Shown here: in pieces, positions 1 to 13,800 of the stretch | How positions within the stretch are numbered: the first letter of the stretch is position 1 | How the letters are laid out: each line of letters begins with the position of its first letter | Source of the DNA: Rostratula benghalensis | Taxonomy: Eukaryota > Chordata > Aves > Charadriiformes > Rostratulidae | DNA length: 64,000 nt | Reading direction: 5' to 3' | Assembly (NCBI GenBank): GCA_013399305.1 | Contig: VXAI01000194.1 | Location: 1,192,591-1,256,590 of the forward strand | Made by a program: the position numbers and the translations under genes | The notes under the pieces: model-generated | The model's input: only the letters and a program-made list of their open reading frames with translations | What the model was told of the DNA's origin: nothing | Databases searched by the model: none

Positions 1-3
1 CTG

Positions 4-148
4 AGTGTGGAAGTATCCTTTATTTTTATTTTTTCTAACGCGAAACGCTGAGAATCTTCACGCAGCCAGGCTGCTGTGGTGCTGAGCGGTTTTGATAATT
101 GAACAATTTGATAATTGTTTTAAGTGCCTAAAAGAGTACTTCCACACT
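4..148. repeat. 145-bp segment bounded by 12-bp inverted repeats
   Basis: AGTGTGGAAGTA at 4-15 is repeated as a perfect reverse complement at 137-148; similarity continues imperfectly a few bases inward. The interior is AT-rich and holds two direct copies of TTTGATAATTG (91-101 and 107-117). This could be a small terminal-inverted-repeat element or a transcript hairpin. The left flank is only three bases, so a target-site duplication cannot be tested. Confidence 0.4.
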
Positions 149-904
149 AAATTTCAGGTGTTACGGGTTTGATGATCAAGGCCTTAACATCCAAGCTGAT
201 CCTCGAAAAAGCAGCGGGCTGGTGGGGGACAATGCCCTTTGGTTTGGAGCACGAAAGAGAGAGATGCTGCAGTTCCTGATCCTTGACTTGCATCTGTCCC
301 TGGAGGACAAGGCTTAATCCTGCCAGATACCCCAAGTCACCTGCCCTCCCTGTGCTGAGGTGGCTTCAGTGCAGCTGTAGCTGGTGGACCCAAGTAGGTT
401 TGGGCTCAGGGAACATGTAGGAAGTTCTGTGTCACGGTGGAGCTGGAGGACTTGGGGTTATTCAGTGGAGATCAGGTCTCAGACCTGGCCTTCACTGACA
501 GATCAGAGGTGCCTTTGGCCTCCCTGTTCTCCCACCCTCCCCGTGCTGGGTCACAGACCTGGCACCCACATCTCCTCGGCCAGTCCAGTGCCTGCAGCCA
601 GTCCTAGGAGAGGGCAGGCTGGGTTTGGCCAGTTTTCTCATAATTCGGAAATGCTCCCGGGGAGGTGCCTGCCTTGACTTCATTTCTGTTTGGAAAAGAG
701 ACCACTGAGACTTGTGACTCCGCAGGCAGCTGCTCGTGCTCTCTGCTGCTGTGTCCCAGACGTGTGTCCATCATCTTGCCTGACCTGTGGCTGGATTGAT
801 AACAGAATTTGTCCTCCATTCCAGCTGCAGAGACACAGCCCAGTCCGAACCAGTGGCCCCTCATCCACTTGTCCTCTGGCTGTGCTGCTTTTTTTATTTT
901 TTTT

Positions 905-967
905 TTGGCCAGTTCAGCCAGATGAGTACGAGAAGAGCTCCTTGATGATCCACCAAGAGATTCTGTG
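905..967 (+). CDS. possible last coding exon of an unidentified plus-strand gene
   Basis: A strong acceptor (long T tract, then GGCCAG ending at 907) precedes a short open stretch encoding about 17 residues ending in SSLMIHQEIL and a TGA at 965-967. It is followed by about 1.3 kb without coding signal and a clear poly(A) signal at 2240, which is what a terminal exon plus 3'UTR would look like. I do not recognise the peptide. It does not match the C-termini I remember for SLC45A3, NUCKS1, RAB29 or SLC41A1, the genes expected here from human synteny. The exon may be wrong; the 3' end signal is better supported than the peptide. Confidence 0.25.
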
Positions 968-2260
968 ATTTCTCCCCTCCCCCTGGCGCTCTCCATCCTG
1001 TTTCTCCATCTGGAGGGAAACCCAGTGAACTCAGTAATTGCTCCTTTTCCATCTTACCCTCCTCTTACTCCAGGAGGAGTCTCCCGGGCCCTCTGGCAGG
1101 GTGGGCAGCGTGGGCTATGGGAAGGAGCCTTTGCCAAGCCCTGTCTCTGTCTTCCCCAACCCTGTCCCTCGTGAGAGTTCAAGCCCAAACAGATTTGGGA
1201 CGTTTGCCTGGGGAGCGTGGCTGTTGTCAGGGGGAGAGCCAGGTCCTGGGTGGGTGGTGGGAAGGGGGACAAGGCTTCTGTAAGAATCCAGCGGGGAGAG
1301 AAGACAGGACAGCAGTCTTGGAGGAAGAATGAGGTCAGATCAGGGTGAGGAAGCAGGAGGAAGAGGGGTTTGGGGGAAATCTGGGGTTTGTGGCTGCATG
1401 GGAAGGGGGGCACTGGTGTGAGACACTGGAGTGGGTGGGAGCATCCCCCTTGATGTGGCCTTGTCCTGTCCATAAAGCACTTTGTAACCCTTCATGGTGG
1501 CAGCTGCCAGCATGATCCCAGCCACAGCCAGGAGCTGGTGGTGAAGCCTGAACTCGGGTCCTGAGCTGGGCTGTTGTCCCCAAACCCGCAAGGGACGTCG
1601 CATTTGCTGTCACTGCGATGGCCCCATCCATGAGCTCTGTTGTTACCGGCCCCCTTTCTTCCTAGTCCAGGCTGTCGCTGGGGCTGTCAGGAGAAGCATT
1701 TTCCAGACCATCTGGTGAGAAACTTTCTTTGTAAGATGGTCCTTTTTGGCCAACCTGGCGTGTTCCTGCTAGGAACAGCTCCATGTGTGTCACAGGTAGA
1801 GCAGCAAGGGGACAAGGCATGTCCTAGTGAAGGTACGCACATCCCTTACACACCGATAGGACCTTTATGAACATGGAAACCTCTCTAGAACTTGATTTTT
1901 ATATTTTTTTTTTTTTTGCAGGACTTAGAGCTGTGGGTACAAAGGGGGGTGGGGGGTCTCAGGCAGTGGGTGCACTTGTGCTTTCTTCTCCCGGGTGAAG
2001 CACCCTATGCCTGTTTCCTTCTGGGAGCCGGGGGTGCTGAGGTGGGGAGAAGGGAGAATGTCTGTGTGATGTGGGGGCTGGTGAACCTCCAGCTTTGGGG
2101 AAGGACGTGGGGGTGGCCGTTGCTCCTTTGGAGCCCCTGTTCTGTCTGCGAGATGTTCCGGTTTTATTTATTCAGCGGAGTAAATATTTTGTATACGATG
2201 TAAGAGGAAGGCTATTACAGATTTTTATGAAAAGGAGGAAATAAAAGGTGTTGGAACGGG
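968..2260 (+). other. probable 3'UTR of the upstream plus-strand gene
   Basis: There is no convincing open frame in this stretch. It ends in an AT-rich block with AATAAA and a GT-rich downstream element, immediately before a CpG-rich promoter. Polypyrimidine tracts such as 1903-1921 could mark other splice acceptors, so the exact start of the 3'UTR is uncertain. Confidence 0.4.
2240..2245 (+). terminator. poly(A) signal AATAAA
   Basis: AATAAA in an AT-rich context is followed within about 30 bases by the GT-rich stretch TTGTGTGTGTCG, a textbook downstream element. It marks the 3' end of a plus-strand gene whose body lies mostly to the left of the window. Confidence 0.6.
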
Positions 2261-2261
2261 A

Positions 2262-2808
2262 CGGTTGTGTGTGTCGCTGAGGTTCGGCGGCGGCCGCTGG
2301 GGGGCGCTGCGGCGGGGAGGGAAAAGGGGCGGGGCCTCAGAGGGGAAAGGGGCGGGGCCTCGGGAAAAGGGGCGGGGCGTGGGTGGCCCCCGGGTTGGCG
2401 CCGGGCCCCGAGAGAAGCCCCCGATGGGCGGGTGAGACCCCCGGGCGCACCGTGCATCCCCCCCGGGGAAGGGGCCGGCTCCGCTTCCCGCCCCGTTCCC
2501 GCTCCCCGCAGGCGGACGCGGCGGTGCGGAGCCGCCCGGCGTTCCCCGTGCCTGGCTGCAGCGTGGGGAGTCTTCCCCGTGAAGATCCCGCTGGCTCCGC
2601 TAGGTGCTGTTCAAACCCAGGGGAAGGATCGCTCCCTCTCGCTGTCCCCCGGTTACAGTCTGACAGGCTGTAAATCAGAGCCCCTTGTGCTTCACCCCTT
2701 TTTGGGGTGGTGCCTGAGGAGCGTGAAGAGCGAAGACTTTCCCCGTCCCTGCAAGGGATTTAAGTGTTATCCGGGCAGACATTAAAGTCTGCGATGCTGA
2801 GACGGGGG
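2262..2808 (+). promoter_or_regulatory. CpG-rich promoter with possible alternative first exon
   Basis: The segment 2280-2560 is very GC- and CpG-rich and contains three tandem GC boxes. Further on, a strong donor GTAAGT begins at 2809, so 2808 could end a first exon. An ATG at 2794 sits exactly 15 bases before that donor. The nearest downstream acceptor belongs to the KLF15-like gene at 6890, so this may be an alternative promoter of that gene; it could also serve an unannotated transcript. The transcription start is not determined. Confidence 0.5.
2326..2378 (+). promoter_or_regulatory. three tandem GC boxes (Sp/KLF sites)
   Basis: GGGGCGGGGC occurs at 2326-2335, 2349-2358 and 2369-2378, each preceded by GGGAAAA or GGGGAAA. 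This is a short imperfect tandem array with 20-23 base spacing. GC boxes bind Sp1 and KLF-family factors, and a KLF-type gene lies just downstream. Confidence 0.65.
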
Positions 2809-3404
2809 GTAAGTGACACCCAGAGGCACAGCAGTGAGGCAAGGGAATTGGGCTGCCCTTTCCAAAAGGCTGTACACCTTCATTTGTGGGAATATTTTGG
2901 AGTTTTCATTGGCATGTTTTGTTTTGTGTTTTTTTTTGTTTTTTTTTTTTTTTTCAAATGTGAGGCATTACTCTGGTCCAGGAGTTTTTGTTCAGGCTCA
3001 AAATCTCATGTTTCTAACAAAGCAGAGAGATTCTGCACTCACTTCCTTGGGTTTCTGGGGCTCGCCGTGGTGGGCAAGAGAAAGTCCCTTTTCTGACAGG
3101 GGCACTTCCTGCCTCCAGATTGTCCTTCTCTTAAATATAACCCCAAACCACTGTCTCCATCGAACCCTACACGTGGTCTGAGAGCACTGAGGTAAACACC
3201 ATTCCTCTCTCTGACCTCAGAGTCTTTGCCCTGTGTGTGTGGGGCAGCACACTCTCATTTTTGCTGTTCTCATACTTCTTTTCCATCACCAGGGTGTGTG
3301 GCTCTCGTGGTGCCGTAAGGAACACCTGGCATTTTAGGGTGACCCTGTGAGCAAGGAAGGCCACTGCTGCTGGCAGAGGAGCGCTGGAGCGTGGCGCTGG
3401 ATGC

Positions 3405-3640
3405 TGTCATAGCATCACAGAATCCCAAGGTGAAGGGACCTCAAGGATCATCTGGTCCTGCCTTTCTTGGCAAGTGCACAGTCTAGACAAGATGGCTCAG
3501 CACTATGGCCAGCTGGATCTTAAAAGCCTCCAGTGATGGGGAATCCACCACTTCCCTGGGGAGATTGTTCCAGTGGCCGATTGTCCTCATTCTGAATAAT
3601 TTTCCTGTGTCAAAGGCAGCCCCACAGCCATCCTCAACTC
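3405..3640 (-). mobile_element. CR1 LINE fragment, old copy
   Basis: The left end reads TCATAGCATCACAGAATCC, the reverse complement of the CR1 3' terminus. It is followed by the familiar blocks for ground lost to 5' truncation (GAAGGGACCTCAAGGATCAT and GGGGAATCCACCACTTCCC). The copy is diverged and 5'-truncated; the right limit is approximate. It lies between the two candidate promoters of the KLF15-like gene. Confidence 0.75.
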
Positions 3641-3858
3641 ACCCTTGCAAGGGCTCCTACCCAAACTACTCTATGATTCCCTCAGGAAGCCACAAAGTGC
3701 CTGCAAAGCCACGATGAGGACAGAGGACACCTCCCCATCACAGCAGCAGCGCCTGAACGCCCTGGCCGGGCCAAAACTGGTCCTCCCGAAATGAAAACCT
3801 GGAGCCAAAAGGATGCCGGCAGCAACCGTTACTGCTGCTACCTGCTAGGACTCGACTT

Positions 3859-3880
3859 TTTTTTTTTTTTTTTTTTTTTT
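3859..3880. repeat. poly-T tract (about 22 bases)
   Basis: A homopolymer run just upstream of the first assembly gap. No recognisable retroelement body is attached to it. Confidence 0.8.
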
Positions 3881-4038
3881 CCCCTGAGATGCTGGAGAAA
3901 TCTGGACGGTTTCCAGTGTAAACAGGGAGAGGAGACGATGGCAAACGGCGGCAGGGTCCGAGGCATCTCCTGCAGGACCAGCTCCAGCCGTCGGACGAGG
4001 CGGCAGCCCGGGGGTGGGGGGAACCTGTTTCGGGGCTG

Positions 4039-4177
4039 NNNNNNNNNNNNNNNNNNNNNNNNNNNNNNNNNNNNNNNNNNNNNNNNNNNNNNNNNNNNNN
4101 NNNNNNNNNNNNNNNNNNNNNNNNNNNNNNNNNNNNNNNNNNNNNNNNNNNNNNNNNNNNNNNNNNNNNNNNNNNNN
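4039..4177. other. assembly gap (N)
   Basis: 139 undetermined bases inside a CpG island, flanked by GGGGGTGGGGGG on the left and by CGGGGCGGGGCGGGC on the right. Part of the first exon or core promoter of the KLF15-like gene is probably missing here. Confidence 0.99.
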
Positions 4178-4263
4178 CCGGAGCCGAGCCCCCGGCGGGG
4201 CGGGGCGGGCCGGGAGACGCCCCCGCGCCGCGGAGCCGCTGTACCAGCATGGACCGGAGCCGG
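4178..4263 (+). promoter_or_regulatory. KLF15-like: CpG-island promoter and first exon of the KLF15-like gene
   Basis: Extremely CpG-rich sequence with GC boxes (GGGGCGGGGCGGG near 4196-4208) ends in a strong donor, CGG|GTAAGG, with GT at 4264. The island continues to about 4340. The exon carries an ATG at 4249 only 15 bases before the donor. Joining to the acceptor at 6889/6890 gives a short ORF that stops at 6926-6928, so this exon is untranslated with respect to the zinc-finger protein. The exon's 5' end is lost in the gap. Confidence 0.6.
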
Positions 4264-6928
4264 GTAAGGGGGTACCGGGAGGGCAAACCGTTCCGCGGAG
4301 CTGCCCGCACCCGCGGAGGGGCGGCTCGGCGGGGGCAAGGGCGGCGGGGTGTTTTTGTAGGTATTTTTTTTCAGCAAGTCGCTGGGCCAGGCTCGGTCTC
4401 CTCGTCCCCAGCCTGTCCTTGGCTCTGCACCCCTCCATGGGGCTTGGGGACAGCCGTGGGGACAGGCTTTGCCCACGCTGGGTTGTCCTTGCTGGGTCAA
4501 AGCAGGGGGGGCAGCCCCGTGTCCCTGAGGGATTTGCTACCCGTGGCGCCGGCTGTTCGTGTCTGAATTATTTAGCATTTTGTCGTTGTCCTGAAAGTCC
4601 CGGTTTTTCATGGACATGGTGAGTGTAAGCCCCGGCTCTGAAGAGGTTACAGGTGTTTGTTCATGGTGTTTAGTCACGAGAGGAGAGTCGTAACCCTCGG
4701 CTGAGTTCCCAGCTCCTGCTTGTTGGCCGACCTTGGGCGAATTGCTTTTTTTCTCTGTGTGCTCCAACTGCACATCTGCTAAATTCATGCAGAAACGACG
4801 TGCCCTGGGGGATTTGAAACACCATAGGAATGGAAATGCAAAGTGAAGCTTGGAAACGACGTTGACCTTGTCTTGCAGCGTGCTTCACCAAAGGCCAAAG
4901 TCAGGTCTCTGTTTTCCTGCAGTCGCTAATCTGGGATGAGGACACTGTTGATGTGCCTTTTGCAAAAGAGCCTTGGATCGAGAAGGCACCGACACCTGTA
5001 ACGGGTGTCTCGAAATCTGTTGGTCACGGAGCGTGCCACCAGGTCACATGTTGCTCCTTAGCACCGCTCTACAAGGTAGGACATTACTGTTGCCACCACT
5101 CAGATGCGACACCAAGGACCAGAGTCCTCCAGCAACTACCCCAAGGCTGCACAAGAAACCTGCAGCAGAGCAGGAGACCCTGCTCGGATCTCCTTAGTCC
5201 CAAACCAGCACCTTAACCGCCGGACCTTCCTGCCCTCCGGTTGTGCTTTTCATCTCCTTGGTCCTTCAATAGAGCTGTTGGTGCTGAATTTGCAAAATAC
5301 ATACTAAACAAGGCTCCTGAGCTGAGTTTATCGTTTAATTCCGTTGTCCTGGGGGCATACTGAAGGGATGGAGACGTCCTGAGCTGCTCTGCAAGGAGAC
5401 CTTGTTGGAAAATCAGGTTTTAAGACTTTCTGGAAGAGGTAAACAACAGTGTGTGGCAGCCAGAGGGGGAAGGCATTTCTGCCCTCTGAAGCTCGTAGAG
5501 AAAGGAGACAAGTCGGAGGAGCAGAGATCAGAAAGAGATCATAAAATTGGTGTGGAGGAAGGTGACAGTTCACAGATTTGTGTTGTGATGAAAACTTGAA
5601 GCCTGGAGGTTGAGATTGGCCCAGACACCTTTCTTTCCTCACGTGTGCACAGCCATCACCTCTGCTCAAGGACCTGTTGGTGCAGAGTTGTGCTGGAGAT
5701 AGAGGGTGGGCAGCGCTGCAAGAGGCTCCCAGCAACGTGGCATCTTCCTCTTAGTGGATTTTTGAGCGATTTTGGGATTATTTCTTCTTAAGGGAAAGAG
5801 CCACATCCAAACTGCTGCTCAAAATTCCCCTTTCCCGGCTCCCGGGACCCTGAGGAGCACTGATAACAAGGACTGGCTCAACTGGTTTGGAGCTCTGCAG
5901 AAACCTCATGGACTCACTCACTTACTCTGGAAAAGGTTCCTAAGGGACTCTGGCGCAGGTTTTCTTTCTCTTGGAAACTCACTTCCTGCATTAAATGTGA
6001 AAAGTAAGAAGATCCTGCCTTCCTGGGTGGTTCAGGTGTTGCAGGAGCAGGACACAGCCTCCAGGCTGCCCTCTGGCCAGGGGCAGGGATGGCACTGGGC
6101 TCCTGCGAGTCACAGCAGGGCCTGTGGGCTTCCACCTGCTGAATCCTGGGGGACCACCCACCTTCTGGAGACCACGGAGGTCTACCCTGGAGATGCTGTG
6201 ATCCTTCTCACCTGTTTTGAAGCATGGTGTGTGTGTCCTCACGGTCCCTGTGAGCTGAGCCCAGATGGTCTGTCCATGGTGGAGGTGTGACAGGGCTTGG
6301 GCTCTAAACTGGCTCTAAGCACCCTCAAGAGCAGGCACCGATGGCCAACGTAACCGCAACAGCGTGGCTGCTGGTCACGGCTCTCCAGAGGGGCTCTGGC
6401 AGCGGGCACTCTCAGAGCTTATCATCTGTTCCCAAAGCATCTGGCTTTAATCCAGCCATGGCAGACCTGTGCCAGGTTGTGGCTGTACCAACACTGGCAG
6501 CGTGGAGAAACCAGGACCCCCCCCTCTTGGATCCCAGTTAGCTCCTGTTTGTAAGCCACAAGTCATCCCCTCTGCTGTCTGGCAGCACATACCTGCCCAG
6601 TGTCGTGGGTGGAAGAGGGATGAAGTGTTTCATGGTGTATTTTTACCTTGATAAACTCCCCCGAGAAGTTTACTTCTGAGGGGAATCTAGCTCTTTGTAG
6701 GCTGTTGGAGTCCTGCACAGGAAAACGTGTTATTTACCATGTAAAGAGCAACACTCTTTAAAAACAAAGGGCACTGACTAGTTTTGATGTTCTCTTTCTA
6801 GTGCACAATTGCTTTTATTCAAAGGATGAGGTTTTCTTGTTTATTCTTAAAGATTATTTGGAAATAACCTTGGTGGTGTTCTCTTGCAGGTGAACGAAGA
6901 CTTCCTCAGCCTCAGGAGCCCTGGCTGA
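4249..6928 (+). promoter_or_regulatory. KLF15-like: spliced 17-codon upstream ORF in the KLF15-like 5' leader
   Basis: The ATG at 4249 has A at -3 and G at +4. It runs five codons to the donor at 4263 and, if joined to 6890, twelve more codons to TGA at 6926-6928. It ends 66 bases before the main ATG at 6995 and is in the same frame, separated by several stops, so it cannot be an N-terminal extension. The main start has C at -3 and is weaker. This arrangement would favour reinitiation or repression of the main ORF. Everything depends on the inferred splice. Confidence 0.45.
4264..6889 (+). other. KLF15-like: intron 1 of the KLF15-like gene, no gene seen
   Basis: The donor is GTAAGG at 4264 and the acceptor is TTCTCTTGCAG ending at 6889. 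I find no supported coding exon, RNA gene or CR1 copy in between. Open frames here are short and lack family resemblance. Confidence 0.55.
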
Positions 6929-6994
6929 GGTCTCAGAGGCTTCTGATCCAGTTGAGCTAAAAGCTTTGTGTGGGCAGAGGACGTGAATCAACAA

Positions 6995-10789
<3,795 letters not shown>

Positions 10790-10848
10790 ATCCTGCTGCT
10801 CGTCCTTCAGCAAGCTCTGAAGCAGGGGGCGAAAGGCAAAAGCCACGA

Positions 10849-10854
10849 AATAAA
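10849..10854 (+). terminator. KLF15-like: poly(A) signal of the KLF15-like gene
   Basis: AATAAA lies only 60 bases after the stop codon, so the predicted 3'UTR is very short. A longer 3'UTR using a later signal cannot be excluded. Confidence 0.55.
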
Positions 10855-13800
10855 CACTAACGGATCTCCTTAACAAATTATAGGAAATCCACCACCTCTG
10901 TTCAAGGCTGAGCTGTATCCACGGCCTGTTTCTGGTACTGTTATCCCCCTCTTAAATATACGGGTTGGAAAGCCAAGTTAATTCAGGGTGAGCGTGTGTC
11001 CAGGGGTGTGGGGCCGGGGCAGAGGACAGCTTTACACAGCTCGTGGGTGTCACCTGTGGCAGTGTGAGAGGCAGGGGCCGGCGTTCAGCTCTCCATCCCC
11101 ACCGGGAGGCATCCCCGGGGCTGCTGTGGCTGCAACTCATCCCAGCACCGCAGGGCTCTGGGCCAGCAGCATTTCGGAGGTGGCCGGGGAGGATTCCTTC
11201 TGGCTGGACTCGCTCGGAAACCCGGGTGCATGCAGGCAGAACCCTGTTTGTGCTGTGCAGCTGCTGATGGGACACTGGGGACAGCTTTTCTTGTGTGGCT
11301 GAGACAGTGCTTGTGTTGTCCCTACCTCTGCTTTTTCCTGTGTTGGTGGTTTCTCACCCGGCTGGCGCCGGGCACAACAGCGTCCTTGGGGACCGTGACA
11401 TTGTGGCGTTGGTTTGAGAGGGGGGTGGGAGATTTATCACTTCAATGGTGGGTGTAAAAGGGCATCAGGAGGAATGTAAGAGGCACCAGCAAAGTCCTTT
11501 TCTACACGCTGGCATGAAAGAACACTGGAATGGAGAGACACGGGTGTGTGTGGACCCAGGGAAGAGCCAGTTGGGGAGAGCAGGGCCACTCACGGGCCGC
11601 TGACGTCCTTTTGGTATTTAACTTCTGGTTAATTAAAGGCCAACTCCTTGCCGCTGTGCCAACTTCTCAAGCTTTTGCAAACATCTGGGAGGGAATTAGG
11701 TGCTTGTACAAACAAAGAATAAGCGTCAGGAGTTTGAGTTAGGCTGCGTGCCCTTTCTCCGTGGCTTTGCCAGCATGTCTCAAGCTGATATTTCATATTT
11801 CAGTGCCTGGAGGCTCTTTCCAGCTCAGGTGTGCTCGTGCCGTTCTGCTGTTACCCCAACGCTCTTCCACTTGTCTCAAGCTGCCCCTGAGCTGGCTTTG
11901 GTGAGGAGTGTTGGGCTGTACCCAAAATAAGGACAGGGAAATGAGCTCAACTCTTTTCCCTGCCCTGTGGAGGGCATGTTCGTGCAGCGAAGAGGTTGTT
12001 CTCCGGTCCCCGCAGCCCTTTTCTGGGATGACTCAACTCTGGGGAAGGAAAAGCCCAGGCTGGTGGGGATGGATGTGGTGTCCTGCTCTGAGGAATGGTG
12101 TGAGCATCTCTGGATGAGACACCAAACTTCTGTGTGAGAAGCACAAGCTATAAACCATCCATCCTAGTGAGAGTGGTGTGTGGCTGGAGGTTTTTGCTGT
12201 GGGTGGCTGCTCCTTCCTCAGTGCAGTGACTGCAGCTCTGTTGAGAAGGTACTGTCGTGTGACTTCAGGGAAAAAGGGAGTGAGGGAGCTGAAAATCCTG
12301 TGCTTATTCCAACTCTAGAATATTTGGGGGTGCCTATGCTGCCCCTGAAGGAGATGCTGCTGCTGCAGCAGAGATTGGAGATAGATGAGGTAGGGCACTT
12401 TCCACCACTGAGATTCTCGGGTGCACTGAGGGTCCCTATCATGAACTTGTTTCTCCTGCTGTTTGTTGCTCCAGGGCCACGGTCAAGCACCAGACAAGGA
12501 CCAAAGAGGAGGCTCCACTTCCCCCGTGCCTTTGGCCCCTATAAACAGCGAAGGTTTCTCTCAAGCAGAAACTCCCGGTGTGCGGGAGCGGTGTTTCCGC
12601 AGAGGAGAAGCGTTACTAAAGCTGGCCTGGGGTTTGGATTCTTCATGGTAAAAAACTAAGCCGGCCGGCAGCTGGAGGAAGGCTCCATGGCCGGCTTCCA
12701 GCCCCCAGCCCGGTGGGGAATGGCTCCTGGCCCTCCCAGCTGCAGTGGAGGCTGCGGCGAACGGAGCTGCTCTTGGGTTTCCAAAGAGCTGGGGTTGCCT
12801 GTTTCTCAGAGAAACACCTGCATCGCTTGCTTTCCTAATCCCCGGGCGGGAGAGCGGGGTTTACGACACAAAGAGCCGGAGCCACGCTGCTCGAGTTCGG
12901 ATCCAAGCTTTCCCCAAAGGTCTGGGAGGGCTGGTTTCTGCATCCTGGCTTGAGCCTCCTCCATCCTCAGCTCATAGGTGGGTAGGTGTGGGGAGGCTGG
13001 AGGGAAAGGAGCCGCCTGCAGCGGGGTTTTCATTCCTGTGCGTGCAAGAGTGTAAGACCTGCAACCCTCGCGTCGACTCTTTGGGGAGAGCTCTCCCCTC
13101 GGGGGAAGGCAGGCGGCTGTTGCACGGATTAGCTGGAGATCTGGGCCTCTCCCAACACGCCATGAACGCTCCCACCTCTGCCCCGGCCTGGCCAAGCGTG
13201 CCCAGATGCCAGCAAGAATCACAGCCTTGAGTTCGTGCCATGCTGAACCTTTAACGATGAGCCAGGGGAGACAGGTATGCAAAAAGCCTATTTTGGGTTG
13301 CCTTTTGGTTTAGAGGATTTTTGCCCGGCCACGGGTTTACTTCATACCCTCTTTGCTTGAGGGCTCTCTCCGGAGGCCGTACGCCAACATGACTCATGCC
13401 CGTCTCGTGCTTTTATCTGTCCCCCTTTGCTCTTCTCCCTCGCTCCAGACTCCCTCACAGCACTCCCTCTTCATTCTGGACCTGCCCCATCCTGCCTCCC
13501 TCCGCTCTCAGCCGACGGCAACTCGGGGAGATTGCGTGTTTCCCAACCGTGGAGCGAGAAGAAGCCTCAGCGTTGGTCCGAGGCCCTTCTCTGTCCTCCA
13601 GCAGCTCATTTGCTCTTCCTTTAAAGCCAACCACAAAGGGAGGGGAGAGATTTTTTATAAAATAAGATACCCTAGATACGTATCTCTTGTGCAATGCCTA
13701 TTAGAGTCTCACCTGCTTCCCTCTGGGGACTCGGGATGAGTGGCTTAAAAGGTTTACTGAAGGCTCTGTAATTACCATTCCTTTGCTCCGGTGGGGATAT

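Noticed and set aside
905..967. Identity of the terminal exon as SLC45A3, NUCKS1, RAB29 or SLC41A1
   Set aside because: The C-terminal residues do not fit any of these as I remember them, so no name is given.
3738..4622. Open frames of 150-220 codons across the first gap
   Set aside because: They depend on Ns and on translated homopolymers (poly-Lys or poly-Phe from the T run).
12180..12659. 159-codon plus-strand frame in the intergenic region
   Set aside because: No recognisable domain or splice context; AT/GC texture is like the surrounding non-coding DNA.
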